Assembly: GCA_037043235.1 (NCBI GenBank) | Contig: JAWRVZ010000040.1 | Coordinates: 4,486,501-4,550,500 of the forward strand | DNA length: 64,000 nt | Source of the DNA: Rhodeus uyekii | Lineage: Eukaryota; Chordata; Actinopteri; Cypriniformes; Acheilognathidae | Direction of reading: 5' to 3' | Shown: positions 24,352 through 36,323 of the stretch, piece by piece | Layout: the number at the start of each line of letters is the position of its first letter | How positions within the stretch are numbered: position 1 is the first letter of the stretch | Made by a program: the position numbers and the translations under genes | The notes under the pieces: generated by a model | What the model saw: only the letters and a program-made list of their open reading frames with translations | The model's database searches: none | What the model was told of the DNA's origin: nothing

Positions 24352-25188
24352 GTGTCCCTGAAGAAAAATTCCACTCCTTCATTGCTATTGGGGAGGAAGA
24401 ATTGTCTAAACTCGTTAAATCATCAAAATCAACAACAATACCAACTAGACCCAATACCAACTAAGCTACTGAAAGAGATGCTTCCAGAAATCATAGATCC
24501 TCTTCTTAATATTATGAATTTATCTTTGTCATTAGGATACGTACCAAAAACCTTTAAGCTAGCCGTAATTAAACCGCTTAATAAAAAAACACAACTTTAT
24601 TCTACATAATTAGTTAATTACAGGCCGATATCAAATCTACCTTTTTTGTCAAAGATTCTAGAAAAGGCAATATCTTCACAACTATGTTCCTTTCTAGAAA
24701 GAAACAGCATCTACGAGGATTTCCAGTCATGATTTAGACCATATCATAGAACTGAGACTGCTCTCAATAGAGTTACAAATGATTTGCTCTTATCATCCGA
24801 TCGTGGTTGTATCTCTCTGTTAGTGTTACTGGACCTTAGTGCTGCATTTGATACAATCGACCACAAAATCCTTCTAAATAGACTTGAAAACTATGTTGGC
24901 GTTAGTTGAATTGCATTAGCCTGGTTCAAATCATACTTATCTGACTGTTATCAGTTTGTAGCAGTAAATGAGGAGATGTCATATCGATCACGGGTTCAGT
25001 ATGGAGGTCCTCAAGGTTCAGTACTAGGACCATTGCTTTTCACCCTGTACATGTTTCCTTTGTGTAAAATTATTAGGAAGCATGGCATTAGCTTTCACTG
25101 TTACACTGATGATACTCAGCTCTATATTTCTTCTCATCCTGATGAAACGTACCAAATCACTAAATTAACAGAATGCAGAACAGAATGA
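24352..25188 (+). pseudogene. LINE copy B reverse transcriptase, broken
   Basis: The same blocks as copy A but with in-frame stops (for example after QLYST, in the QS-FRPYH block and after NYVGVS). The catalytic YADD reads YTDD ([12 protein letters not shown]), so the active site is lost. [15 protein letters not shown] is intact. Confidence 0.85.
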
Positions 25189-26455
25189 TGACTAATAACT
25201 TTCTACTGCTTAATTCTGAAAAAACAGAGATTTTAATTATTAAACCACAATGTTCCGCACGTAATAATCTAGACTACTGCCTAACACTCTGGCTGCTCTG
25301 TCAAGTCTTCGTTGTCAGTTAGAAACCTGGGTGTGCTCTTTGATAACAATCTTTCATTTGAAAGCCACGTCTCCAGCATCTGTAAAACGGAATTCTTCCA
25401 TCTTAAAAATATATCTAAATGGCGTCATATGCTCTCTAAGAAAAATGCGGAAAAGTTAGTTAATGCGTTCATGAGTTCAAGGCTAGATTATTGTACTGCT
25501 CTATGAGGTGGTTGCCCTGCACGCTTAATAAACAAATTCCAGCTTGTCCAAAATGCAGCAGCTCGAGTTCTTACTAGAACCAGGAAGTATGAGCATATTA
25601 GCCCCGCTCTGTCAAACCTGCACTAGCTTCCTATTAATCACCGAATACATTTTAAAATCTTGCAAATTACTTACAAAGCATTAAATGGTTTAGCTCCACA
25701 GTACTTGAGCGATCTCTTAACACTTTATAGTCCTTTATGTCTATTGCGATCCCAAAATACTGACCAGCTTATAATATCTATAATATCAAAGTCAAATGCT
25801 GGCGGTCTATCCTTTTCCTATTTAGCTCCTAAACTCTGGAACAGTCTTCCTAATACAGTTCGGGAAGCAGACACACTCTGTCAGTTTAAATCTAGACTAA
25901 AAACACATCTCTTCAACCTGGCATACACAAATCATGTAAAATGATTGTTAGGCTGCATAATTTAGGTCAGCCGGAACCGGGAACATTCCCATAACAATCT
26001 GATGTACTCGATACATCAGAAGAAGAATGGCAACTACGCTGATATTATTCTCTGTTTATTCCGAGGTTACCATGGTCAGCCGTATCCAGATCAGATGAAG
26101 GACATGCACCTGGACACGAGCACAGCACTGCCCTGAAGTGTCTGCTGAGACCGTGACTCTACTAAACCCTCCCCTGTGTAGATCATGAACCCATCTCCAA
26201 TCGGACCAAATTGGACTTAATATTGGACTTGAATTGTTATCAATATAATAAACTATCAATCAATCAAATCAATCAATAATCAAAAACTTAACATTTAATA
26301 TTCATTAATTGTATTAATTCGCCTGCTCTTTTAAGGCTGCCATTCAGCAAAACAAACTTTTTTTTAAAATGATTTCCTGTGACCACTGTAAAGGTGCTTT
26401 GAAACAATCTTTATTGTAAAAAGCGCTATATAAGTAAAGGTGACTTGACTTGACT

Positions 26456-27253
26456 GACTTCAACGTTCAGGGAGGAAGGAGGCGGGAACCGGCAAACATT
26501 TAACAACTTTAATAACCAAATAAAACATAAATACAAAATAAACATAATGGCGGCAGTCACTCACGGTCGACTGCCGCCCACACAAACACAAAACATAACT
26601 TAAATCCAGGCCTTGTCATCTCTCGTCCTTCACTGTCGTCACTCCTCCTTTTAGGCCTACGCTCCTCCGTGAGACGAGAGACCGGTGGCTCGCAGGTGAC
26701 GCTCATTATCGATCACGCCACCGGCTCTGAATCTCACGATCCCTCGACCCTGCCCTGCTCGCCACAATTCAGTAGTTATGTAGTTAGTACTCTCAGTTAG
26801 AGTATAATTGCTGTAACAATGTAATTGTTAGTTGAGGTGGTGTTACGTTTTGGTGATGCTGGTGTGTGATGCGGAGAAAACGAGGAGGCAGCTTTAATAT
26901 TCAAAATGAAGGAAAACAAAACACTATAATTGCAAACATAAATGGCACACGATGGTGCAAAACTCAGAACACGGAGGAAACATCCACACACTAACGACAT
27001 CCAAATGTAGCCCGTGTGGGAATTTATTAAGGGTTTTCAGATTTATATAAAGTGTATAAAGTTGTTCAAATATACTGTGGTAAAGTGATAAACTGTTTGG
27101 TCTGGTATTTTATTTTATTTTTTACTCTCTTTATAATGTGATTGGGCACTTTGTGAATAACCAATGAGGTATAAGGATTGTGTTGAGGGGCGGGCCAAGT
27201 GTGGAAGGAGTGGAGAAGAAAGCATGAGAAAGAGAGATAAAAGATAAAAGAAC
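26456..27253. other. intergenic / LTR-like debris
   Basis: No gene. 26456-26770 is a CpG-rich stretch of repeat character. 27005-27250 has TATAAA-like words and purine-rich AAGAGAGATAAAAG just before the LINE insertion and may be part of an older LTR element that the LINE split. Not provable here. Confidence 0.3.
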
Positions 27254-30200
27254 AAGATGGCGCCGCGGATGGCAGCCTCGGTTTTGAGCTCTACAGTGAT
27301 TGTCCTGTCTTTGTTTGTTTGCTCTGCTTTTAGTCATTCTTTTCCGATTGTTTTCACCAAAAACGAACTACTGGACATTAGGGATCACACTCCAGACAAT
27401 ATTTCTGCGGTTTTTGATTATTCAGACGTTTTACTCGATATCCTCGTTGGAGTCGCGACTGTCTCTTTAAACCGAGCCAGACGCAGGCGTGGGAAACGAG
27501 CCGGGGCACTAGTCAAACTCCGCTCACGGGGCTTCCGCACTCCTCTCCCCAGTATTCATCTTGCTAATCTCCGTTCTCTTCCTAATAAAATGGATGAACT
27601 GCTTCTCCTCACCCGGATTAATAAGGATTTTTTCAATTCTGCTGCTCTGTGCTTCACTGAGACCTGGCTAAATATAAACACACCGGACAATGGACTATCT
27701 CTGCCGGGCTTCCAGCTGTTCCGAGCAGATCGCATCACGGAGCTAACCGGGAAAACGAGAGGTGGAGGTTTGTGTTTCTACATCAACGAAGGTTGGTGTT
27801 CAGATATAACAACGCTGAAGAAGATATGCTCTCCTAACATAGAGACTCACTTCATAAACTGTAAACCTTTCTATTCACCGCGTGAGTTTTCCTCGTTTAT
27901 TCTCGTGAATGTTTACATTCCTCCAGACGCTTGTGTCAGCACGGCATTACAACAGCTGGCTGAACAAATAGCTGAGACTGAACGGAAGTATCCAGACTCT
28001 CTTTTAATCATTCTGGGGGATTTTAACAAAGCAAATCTCTCCCGTGAACTGCCAAAATACAGACAGCACATTACATGTCCCACCAGAGAGAATAATATTC
28101 TTGACCACTGCTACACCACAATAAAGAATGCATATCACTCCGTCCCACGGGCAGCTTTGGGGCTTTCTGATCACTGTGTGGTTCATCTTATACCATCCTA
28201 CAGGCAGAAACTGAAATCAGCTAAACCTGCAAAAAAGACTGTTAAAAGATGGACTAATGAAGCAGAGGAGAATCTCAAAGCCTGTTTTGATTGTACGGAA
28301 TGGAATGTTTTTGGAACTGCCAGAACTGATCTGGATGAGATAACGGATATTGTAACATCATACGTCAGTTTCTGTGAGGATACACACATTCCTACAAGGA
28401 CATTCTTATCATTTCCTAATGATAAACCATGGTTTACTGGGAAACTCAAACAGCTTCGTCACAACAAAGAGGACGCTTACAGAAGTGGGGATGGTGTTTT
28501 GTACAAACAGACCAGGAACAGACTGACAAAGGAGATAAGAGCCGCTAAAAGAAGTTATGGTGAAAAGCTGAGAAACCAGTTCTATTCCAACAACTCTGCT
28601 GCTGTCTGGTCAGGCCTGAAGAATATCACCAATTACAAGCCACCAACCCACCGACCTGCTGAGAACCAACATCTGGCAGATGAGTTAAATACTTTTTACT
28701 GCAGGTTTGAGAAACCCAATCTCACACCTCACACCCAGTCTGATCTGCACTTCACACGTCCCCCAACACCTACTGCACCCCCTCTCCACCCCCCCGCCAT
28801 CCAACCAGAGCTTAAGGTCTGTGTGGAGCAGGTATCCAAAATCTTCAAAAGACAGAAGATAAGGAAAGCTTCAGGCCCAGACGGCATCTCATCTGCTTGC
28901 TTGAAAGCCTGCGCTGACCAACTGGCTCCAGTCTTCACGCAGATCTTCAATAGATCATTGGTGCAGTGTGCAGTTCCCCGTTGCTTCAAACGCTCCACCA
29001 TCATTCCTGTCCCCAAAAAACCCAAAATCACTGGACTTAATGACTACAGACCTGTCGCTCTCACATCTGTGGTCATGAAGTCATTTGAGAGACTGGTTCT
29101 GGCCCACCTGAAGGACCATCTCGACAAACCTGGGACTTATGCAAGGATCTTATTTGTGGACTTCAGCTCGGCCTTCAACACCATCATGCCTGATCTTCTT
29201 ACAGCTAAACTGACCCAGCTCTCCTTGCCATCCTCAATCTGTCAGTGGATCACCAGCTTCCTGACAGACCGGCAACAGCGAGTGAGACTGGGGAAACTCA
29301 CATCCAGGTCTCTCACTACCAGCATTGGCGCCCCCCAGGGGTGTGTTCTCTCCCCACTGCTCTTCTCCCTGTACACCAATGACTGCACTTCTAAAGACCC
29401 TTCAGTGAAACTCCTGAAATTTGCAGACGACACCACCGTCATCGGCCTCATCCGAAACGGTGACGAGTCTGCTTACAGACTGGAGGTTGAACAACTGGCT
29501 GTCTGGTGCAGTTATAACAACCTTGAGCTCAACACGCTCAAAACGGTGGAGATGATAGTGGACTTCAGGAGGAACAGCCCTGCTCTACCTCCACTCACCA
29601 TCATGAACAGCACAGTGGCAGCAGTGGAGTCATTCAGGTTCCTGGGCACCACCATCTCTCAGGACCTGAAGTGGAACAATCACATTGACTCCATTGTAAA
29701 AAAGGCCCAGCAGAGACTGTACTTCCTTCGTCAGCTGAGGAAGCTCAACCTCCCAAAGGAGCTGCTGATACAGTTCTACTCGGCCGTCATTGAGTCTGTT
29801 TTGTGCACCTCCATCACTGTCTGGTTTGGTTCAGCTACCAAATCTGACATCGGGAGACTACATCGCACAATCCGGACTGCAGAGAGGATTATTGGTGCTT
29901 CCCTGCCAGCCCTCCAGGACCTGTACTCTTCCAGAGTGAAAAAGAGAGCAGGTAAAATCATCACAGACTCTGCTCACCCTGGAAACACCCTGTTTGAACT
30001 GTTACCGTCAGGACGGCGACTCCGATCACTGGCCACTAGAACATCTCGGCACAGGAACAGTTTCTTTCCACAGGCTATTTCACTCTTGAACAGTTGAATT
30101 AATAAGAGATTAAATGCTGGGCAGAGCGCAGGGAAAGAAAAACAATGCAGACGGATGTTATGGCTGACATTCTGTCCTTACCTATTCCCTCTCCCACTCC

Positions 30201-30390
30201 ATACAAAAAATCCCAGCATGTGACCACATGTACTGTGTATGTTATGTATTGTTATTGTTATTTGCTATGTAAACTCATGTTGTGTTGTATATGTGCACTG
30301 GAAGCTTCAATACCAAGACAAATTCCTTGTGTGTGCAAGCAAACTTGGCAATAAAGCTCTTTCTGATTTCTGATTTCTGATTTCTGAAAG
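27254..30390 (+). mobile_element. Rex1/CR1-like LINE, full 5' to 3' with simple-repeat tail
   Basis: Begins AAGATGGCGCCGCGG (27254) and ends with four TGATTTC-type repeats (about 30360-30390), the usual 3' end of this class. The interior is one long frame (27257-30097) and a 3' UTR with TTGGCAATAAAGCTC as a likely polyadenylation signal. A 166-bp derivative with the same two ends lies at 31342-31507. Clade naming (Rex1/Babar versus other CR1-group) is from memory of the protein style and could be off. Confidence 0.85.
27257..30097 (+). CDS. LINE ORF2-like protein: endonuclease + reverse transcriptase, 946 aa, with an internal RT deletion
   Basis: Uninterrupted frame. Residues 1-27 are hydrophobic and signal-peptide-like, and a basic stretch [11 protein letters not shown] follows at about 75. 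The endonuclease runs from about residue 98: [17 protein letters not shown] (Glu), [11 protein letters not shown] (Asp/Asn), GLSDHC (Asp-His). A proline-rich linker sits at about 490-515. [49 protein letters not shown] (catalytic Asp), [19 protein letters not shown] and [10 protein letters not shown] (catalytic pair). Between HLKDHLD and KPGTYARI the block expected in relatives (about 35-40 residues, the FAYR-N-RST region) is missing, cleanly and in frame. The C-terminal domain ends [11 protein letters not shown]. Probably inactive RT despite the open frame. Confidence 0.85.
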   Translation: MAPRMAASVLSSTVIVLSLFVCSAFSHSFPIVFTKNELLDIRDHTPDNISAVFDYSDVLLDILVGVATVSLNRARRRRGKRAGALVKLRSRGFRTPLPSIHLANLRSLPNKMDELLLLTRINKDFFNSAALCFTETWLNINTPDNGLSLPGFQLFRADRITELTGKTRGGGLCFYINEGWCSDITTLKKICSPNIETHFINCKPFYSPREFSSFILVNVYIPPDACVSTALQQLAEQIAETERKYPDSLLIILGDFNKANLSRELPKYRQHITCPTRENNILDHCYTTIKNAYHSVPRAALGLSDHCVVHLIPSYRQKLKSAKPAKKTVKRWTNEAEENLKACFDCTEWNVFGTARTDLDEITDIVTSYVSFCEDTHIPTRTFLSFPNDKPWFTGKLKQLRHNKEDAYRSGDGVLYKQTRNRLTKEIRAAKRSYGEKLRNQFYSNNSAAVWSGLKNITNYKPPTHRPAENQHLADELNTFYCRFEKPNLTPHTQSDLHFTRPPTPTAPPLHPPAIQPELKVCVEQVSKIFKRQKIRKASGPDGISSACLKACADQLAPVFTQIFNRSLVQCAVPRCFKRSTIIPVPKKPKITGLNDYRPVALTSVVMKSFERLVLAHLKDHLDKPGTYARILFVDFSSAFNTIMPDLLTAKLTQLSLPSSICQWITSFLTDRQQRVRLGKLTSRSLTTSIGAPQGCVLSPLLFSLYTNDCTSKDPSVKLLKFADDTTVIGLIRNGDESAYRLEVEQLAVWCSYNNLELNTLKTVEMIVDFRRNSPALPPLTIMNSTVAAVESFRFLGTTISQDLKWNNHIDSIVKKAQQRLYFLRQLRKLNLPKELLIQFYSAVIESVLCTSITVWFGSATKSDIGRLHRTIRTAERIIGASLPALQDLYSSRVKKRAGKIITDSAHPGNTLFELLPSGRRLRSLATRTSRHRNSFFPQAISLLNS

Positions 30391-31341
30391 AGAGGGGAGA
30401 ACGATGAGGGAGGTCGGCGAGACAACCCACCGAAAAGGATGAGTTTGTATGTGAATGATGCATTTTAGGCCATCTCAAGGATAAGTCAAAGTGGACTTTG
30501 AACTAAGTTACTGCTGGCTAACTAAAGAGTTCAAGATTTTTCAAGTGCGTCACAGACACAAGTGGAGGAACCATTGGTGGCGAGCCAGTAAATTCGAAGT
30601 AAACTGTCTGGGGTTGCAAACGGTGCGAAGGAGAACAAAAGGAGGCGTTGCTTTCGCAATAACTTTGGAGAATTTGACGACTAAAAGTTATTGAGCATCG
30701 AGAGGACTGTGTGTGTGTGCGCGCGTCTCGCGACTGAGATCAACTCCGACTTGGAGCCGACCGATCTGTGACTGGTCCTGACTGAACATCATTGACAAAG
30801 GTACTCGTGTTATTTATTTTTATTTTGTTGCTCATTTGAGTGAAGCGGCCGTTCATTTGTGGCCCCAACGAACCCAACCAGCTGACGCAACTTGGGAAGG
30901 GATTAGACAGAGACGGGAGCGTGTAAGACCTGGAAGATACACAAAGGGACCCGGATGTGACAGACGCAACGAGACAAGACTGTGACAGGTAACCTCCTTG
31001 TGAGACTTGACGCTGGCTTTTACTGATGAAACTGCAAACAAAACTTCTAAAATTTCTTCTATTGACTGCACTTCTGACTCCTGGTCTTCATTCATCATAT
31101 CTGGTCCTCGGGTCTTTAACTGTAATTCCCCTACAGAATAAACACTGACCCAACACCACATCTCTGTGGGTATTCAGCTTAGGAAGAACACCACACAACT
31201 AAAAGGCGCCACTTAAAAGCATATAGTCACCTAGAAGATAGTACCCATCACTGCTGGTGATGGCCCTCTGAATTCCTCCTGGTCCTGTTCAGGGACCACT
31301 CATGGTCATGGTTACTAGATTAAGCCCTGCTTCTGAGAATG
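30391..31341. other. unassigned sequence between LINE and mini-LINE, retroelement-like
   Basis: No recognised gene. Contains purine-rich stretches, a GTGTGTGTGCGCGCG run near 30712 and possible splice-donor-like GACAGGTAACC near 30984. It could be the leader of an old LTR element. I could not find termini. Confidence 0.3.
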
Positions 31342-31507
31342 AAGATGGCGCCGCGGATGGCAGCCTCGGTTTTGAGCTCTACAGTGATTGTCCTGTCTTT
31401 GTTTGTATGTTGTGTTGTATATGTGCACTGGAAGCTTCAACACCAAGACAAATTCCTTGTGTGTTGGCAACACACTTGGCAATAAAGCTCTTTCTGATTC
31501 TGATTCT
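31342..31507 (+). mobile_element. mini-LINE: 5' end fused to 3' end of the Rex1/CR1-like LINE
   Basis: The first ~66 bases match 27254 onward (AAGATGGCGCCGCGGATGG ...). They then jump directly to sequence matching about 30268 onward in the 3' UTR (TGTTGTGTTGTATATGTGCA), including the AATAAA and a TGATTC tail. About 2.95 kb is absent. It is therefore a non-autonomous derivative keeping both ends. Confidence 0.88.
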
Positions 31508-31548
31508 TCAGGGGGATTCGCCAAGGAGGGAACCAAGTATGTGTAGTG

Positions 31549-32106
31549 CAGTGCTTCTCAATTATTTTCTGTCGCGCCCCCCCTAGGAAGAAGTAAACAT
31601 TTCGCGCGCCCCCCCTCCCCCTATTTTGGAACTTTCGCTTTATTGTTTCCATGGCAACGCGTCATGCTTGTCACGTGACAGACCGCAGTCACAAAAAGCT
31701 CTGTTTGATAGATGTTTCACATTTATTTAGTTTTTTTCTTTTTTATTCAAAATAGTCACCAACTCGTTGGCTCTGTTATCAACTACCTGCTATTCAGATT
31801 CTCAGATATGTGGAAGTGAATGTTTGTCGCTTAAAAACCTTTATAATGATCAAGTTCTCTGAGTGCGTCTTTTTTGGATCAGTGCCAGATAGCGCGTGAA
31901 AACACGTGTGAATTTAGCGATTGATCACGTGACACATGAACACCGGTGTGATCGTACACATCAACGGGTGAAGGGTTTGTTATCTGAACTTCATATCTGC
32001 TGCTCTTGTTCAGTGCAAGAAAACCTACTCCCTGACAAAAAAAGCATGTTCCCCACGGTCACGCGCCCCCCCAGGGTTTTTAAGAACCACTATTTGAGAA
32101 CCACTG
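31549..32106. mobile_element. hAT-type MITE, copy 2
   Basis: Starts CAGTGCTTCTCAATTATTTT and ends TTTGAGAACCACTG. An exact 8-bp duplication GTGTAGTG flanks it (31541-31548, 32107-32114). Same family as 4384-4883. No transposase. Confidence 0.87.
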
Positions 32107-32528
32107 GTGTAGTGGGACTCGAGTCGGAGAGATACCACTTTGAATTACAGCTGACTACGCCACCCTTGTCACAGAGAATATTGCTTGGAAATAGGTCTGT
32201 GGTTTCAAAAGAGGACCAGAGACATGGATGTAGAAAAATAAAAAAATTTATTGACAATAGAAAACTCTTAAAACCAATTAGAAATGACTTGGCCACCAGC
32301 CTGATACCAGAAACAGTCTGAAGAACCGAGGCTTACTTATGACAGGTAGCTATAGCGAGCACAAAGTCTCTGCAAAAGGGATAAATCTTACCACCAATTG
32401 CAAGGTCTCACTACACACAAAGGTAGTCTCATGCAGGAAAACACAGACAGACACACACACACACACACACACTGTGACAAAGGCCCACCACCACACATGA
32501 GAGTCCACGCATGACACAGGGGTACAAT
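32107..32528. other. unassigned sequence with CA microsatellite
   Basis: Contains a (CA)n tract at about 32450-32473. No gene or element recognised. Confidence 0.4.
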
Positions 32529-32991
32529 TTTTTTTTTTTTTTTTGCCAGGAAGTAGGTTTCTTGCACTGAACAAGAGCAGCATATATGAAGTTCAGATAA
32601 CCGTCCCCGCATCCTTTGACGTGTACGATCACACCGGTGTTCATATGTGTCACGTGATCAACCGCTCAATTCACACGTGTTTTCACGCGATATCTGGCAC
32701 TGATCCAAAAAAAAGACGCACTCAGAGCTTGTCATTTATCACAACAATTCAGCGTTTTCAACCACATAAGATTTCTTTTAGGTTTCAACAAGTTGAGCCA
32801 ACAAGTTGGTGACTATTTTGAATTATCTATTATACAGCGCCTTTTGTGACATGTCACGTCACAAGCATGACGCGTTGCCATGGAAACAATAAGGTGAAAG
32901 ATCCAAAATGGGGGGACGGGGGGGGGGGGGGGCGCGCAAAATTTTTACCTCTTCCTAGGTGGGCGTGACAGAAAATAATTGATAAGCACTG
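32529..32991 (-). mobile_element. hAT-type MITE, copy 3, inverted and truncated
   Basis: Reverse orientation relative to copies 1 and 2. The right end complement begins CAGTGCTTATCAATTATTTT. The left end stops at a T-run (32528-32546) without the CAGTGGTT terminus, so one inverted repeat is missing. A G-run of 14-15 lies near 32917-32932. Confidence 0.8.
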
Positions 32992-33761
32992 GTCTAGACC
33001 AACACATGCTTGCCTTGAATTTTGTTCTTTGAAATGGGCATTTGACAATAGCTGCCTTTGCACTGACTTGCTCCTCATACTGGAGAAACATTTACAGAGT
33101 TATTAACAACTGATAAGGAGATATCTTGTTGGTTGAGAACTGTTAGATACAGGACCTTTGTTTGGTTTATAAATAATCCAAAGACCAACTAATAGGGTAA
33201 GGCTAAGGAGATATGTTTCCCCTTTAAAAACACATTCCCTTGTAATGGTTTTAATGTATGTGTCATCACACAACCTACACAGCCCAGGTTAAACACTCCT
33301 GATAAACTATTTATTATTAAAAATGTCCACAAACCACATTTGCAGGCAACAGAACAACTCCAGCCTCAGCCTCACTACTGGCATAAAATAATAAATAATA
33401 ATAAATAATAAAAGAATAATATGACACCTGTAGAACATGTCATTTACTTCTTTGTCTGAAGGAGACAGACAAAAGAATGCCTGAAGCATGGCAAGGAGAT
33501 GCAGCGTTTCGTTCCCTTTCTCAGGGAACCATGGTTACATCCGTAGCCTGAGACGTTCTCCCTGCATCCACCAGAGGACACTATGGGGAATGAATACACA
33601 CATCTTCATCAATCACATGGTTGTTGATGCGTCTGCATGAAGTGACCTTCCAAGCAGAAATGCATTTCTTGGCATCAGATTGTCAAGAACAACAAGTCAT
33701 TCCATCTCCTTATGGTGCCAGTTAATCATCTCACCAATACAGAGCATATTAACACACACAC
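32992..33761. other. unassigned sequence with fish repeat fragment
   Basis: 33500-33590 (CGTTCCCTTTCTCAGGGAAC, then GGTTACATCCGTAGCC and GAGACGTTCTCCCTGC) is a repeat block I recognise as common in teleost genomes but cannot classify. (ATA)n-like AT repeats sit near 33386-33420. No gene. Confidence 0.4.
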
Positions 33762-34193
33762 TGTAACACTGGTTCCTGTCTGTAGGTCATGGTTTCAATT
33801 CCTTGTCACTTCTCTGTCTGTAGGTCATGGTTTCACTTCCTGTGTGTCATGTCATTTGTCACTTCCTGTGTTTCCTCCCATGCCCTTCCTGCAGCTGTCT
33901 CGTTAATCACTTTCATCGTTAGTCTCCACAGGTGTTCGTCATCTCATTTTGTATAAATCCCTATTTTGTTTCCCTTGTCATGGTCGGTTGTTAATATTGT
34001 AATGTTGAGGTTAGTCGTGTGTGGATGAAATCTGTTCTCCTGCCGTGGCTCTTGTTAAGAGTTTATTTCAGTTCAGTTTATGCACAGATGTGCTTCTTTT
34101 GTTTTTCATTTAAATTATTTTGTTTTGTTTATTATTAAACGAGATTTGTTTGTATCCTGCTGTCTCCTCATTCCGCATCGCACACCAGTAACA
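33762..34193 (+). repeat. 5' LTR of small non-autonomous LTR element
   Basis: Starts TGTAACACTGG and ends CACCAGTAACA (432 bp, TG...CA). The first ~220 bases recur at 35171-35383. It contains an internal duplication of CTGTCTGTAGGTCATGGTTT about 45 bp apart, a TATAAAT box near 33950 and no coding capacity. Confidence 0.8.
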
Positions 34194-35170
34194 CCAATCG
34201 TAACCAACCAGGCTAGTCACTTACAACTGACCTGGGTTGGTCTCCCAAAAAGGACTGTGTGGCAACATGGACTCTCTGGCAAAAGTCCTCCAACTGGCTG
34301 AGGAGAACCTGGACTTCAATGACTTCTCCACAGAATCTATCGGAGAATCGGAGCTAACCATCTCCAGCTTTGAGACCTCCCTGACACTACGGCATGTGCT
34401 GGCAGCAAGCAGTGCACGAGTGTCAGGTGAGTGTCTGGCTCCCAATCCAGTCAGCAAAAGACTTCCGTCGCGACGACCCGCCTGCCAGAGCTAGCGCCCA
34501 CGACGACCAGCCTGCCAGAGCAGAGCCCGGAAGCGGAAAGGCCCGGAGGCTGCCGTCCCAGAGCCCGTTACCAGCCCGGAGCCCGCTGTCCCAGAGCCCG
34601 TTACTGGCCCAGGGCCCGTTACCGGCCCGGAGGCCGCGTGTCCCAGAGACTCTCGCCCTGCCAGCGCCTCCAGTGACTCTCGCCTCGCCGGCGCCTCCAG
34701 TGACTCTCACCCTCACCCTGCCGGCGCCTCCTGCGCTCCTCGCCCTGCTGGCCGACCCAGGGCCTGAGCCCTACGAACTCTTGCCTGATCCCTACAAACT
34801 CTTGCCTGAGCCGCCTGACCCGCCGGCCTTGCCTGAGCCTAACTGGCTTACCCCCCCCGGCACCGCCTGACCTGTCGGGCTCACTTCCCCGGCCCCACCC
34901 TGGCCTTCCTACAAGATTCTTGAGACACCTGAGACACCCTGGCTCATCCCTCCTGCCCCTCCATGGACTCTGTATTTTGACCTTTTTTGTTTATGTTTAA
35001 GGACTGTTTAGTTTTGGACTTTTTTGCCAGGGTTCTTGTTCTACGTTCCTTGTCGTGTTCTGTCTGGTTCCATGTTAGTTGTGTCCGCTGTTTTGGTTGT
35101 CCCCCTCCAAGTCCCCCGCAGCTGTTACACCTTCGGCGAGAGGACGCGCCTACCGGAAGGGGGGGCGTTA
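34194..35170 (+). mobile_element. internal region of non-autonomous LTR element
   Basis: Between the two LTR copies. A short frame beginning at 34267 (MDSLAKVLQLAEENLDF) looks like the start of a gag-type protein. It gives way to a GC- and proline-rich stretch (34460-34870) made of imperfect CCAGAGCCCG-type repeats. No protease, RT or integrase is visible. A purine-rich tract GGAAGGGGGGGCG at 35156-35168 abuts the second LTR. The arrangement resembles a TRIM/LARD-like element that depends on a partner for mobility. Confidence 0.7.
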
Positions 35171-35383
35171 TGTAACACTGGTTCCTGTCTGTAGGTCATG
35201 GTTTCACTTCCTTGTCACTTCTCTGTCTGTAGGTCATGGTTTCACTTCCTGTGTGTCATGTCATTTGTCACTTCCTGTGTTTCCTCTCATGCCCTTCCTG
35301 CAGCTGTCTTGTTAATCACTTTCATCGTTAGTCTCCACAGGTGTTCATCATCTCCTTTTGTATAAATCCCTCTTGTGTTTCCC
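35171..35383 (+). repeat. 3' LTR, truncated
   Basis: Starts TGTAACACTGG and follows the 5' LTR closely for about 213 bases, then stops after TTGTGTTTCCC, where a pogo-like element begins. The last half of the LTR is missing. Confidence 0.8.
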
Positions 35384-36323
35384 AATACTATTATGTCGAC
35401 GATTTTGAAGTGGAACCTTCTCACTTCAATGACAGTTCACTCGCGTTGATCTGAGGGATAACACACTGCAGGTATTCTGTGGGGTTTTTTTTCTTCTAAA
35501 AATGTTTGGAGGTGTTAAGAGAAAACTGGACAATCAATCTCAAAGATGTCGACGATGCAGTGTTTCACAAATACACGAGCAACAAACCTTCCCGTCAATG
35601 GTCCCTTGCTGATTTAGAAGGTGGACATTCAGAATTTGGCTTTACTTTAAAGCAAATCCGGGGTGGCTGAATCGTTTCAAAAAGAGGCACAACATTGTCT
35701 TCAAAGTGATTTGTGGAGAGAGCGCTTCGGTTAAACAGGATCAAGTGGATTCGTGGCTTAAGACTCAAATGCGCACAGTTCTGGATGAGAGTCGGAACAT
35801 TTCAGCTGCTTCATCAAACAAACCGCGGCAACACTGTTGTGTAAAAAAACACCAAAAACACGAGCATCCTCTTTCTCATTTAATCTCATTTTTCTCATTT
35901 ACATCATGTACATCAAAACATTTTCATTTTTCTTTCTTGAGGGTTGTTATCTTTGGGCTCTGACAGCTGCTGCTTGACCTGGCTGTCTGACCTGTCAATC
36001 ATGCAAGAAAACGTGATTGGCTGTGCTAACATGAGGGCGGGCTATTCTCTTAAAGGGACGAGTGCAGCGCAGAGGAGAGAGGGAGAGACTACTTTGGAGA
36101 GAAAGAGAGACTGCTTTTCTTTTTGTTCTGATTCTGACTTGTATTTGTTTTCTTATTGCGTGAATTGCGGATTATCTGCATCTGAGAGTTATATGTGGGG
36201 AAATTGGTAATATAGTATATGGATTGTATTTTAATGTGATATATGATGTATGGGTTATCTCGCGAAACGGTTATCTCGATGCTTTTTCCCGACCCCCGAA
36301 GCCATCGACATAACCAAACTTCA

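Larger units (their letters stand above)
22861..26455 (+). mobile_element. L2/CR1-type LINE copy B
   Basis: Plus-strand LINE of the same family as copy A and longer at its 5' end: endonuclease (23057-23745), linker (23947-24345), RT (24352-25188), C-terminal domain (25312-25944) and a 3' UTR ending GGTGACTTGACTTGACTGAC near 26455. Many stops and shifts. The left boundary with copy A is at about 22840-22870. Confidence 0.82.
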
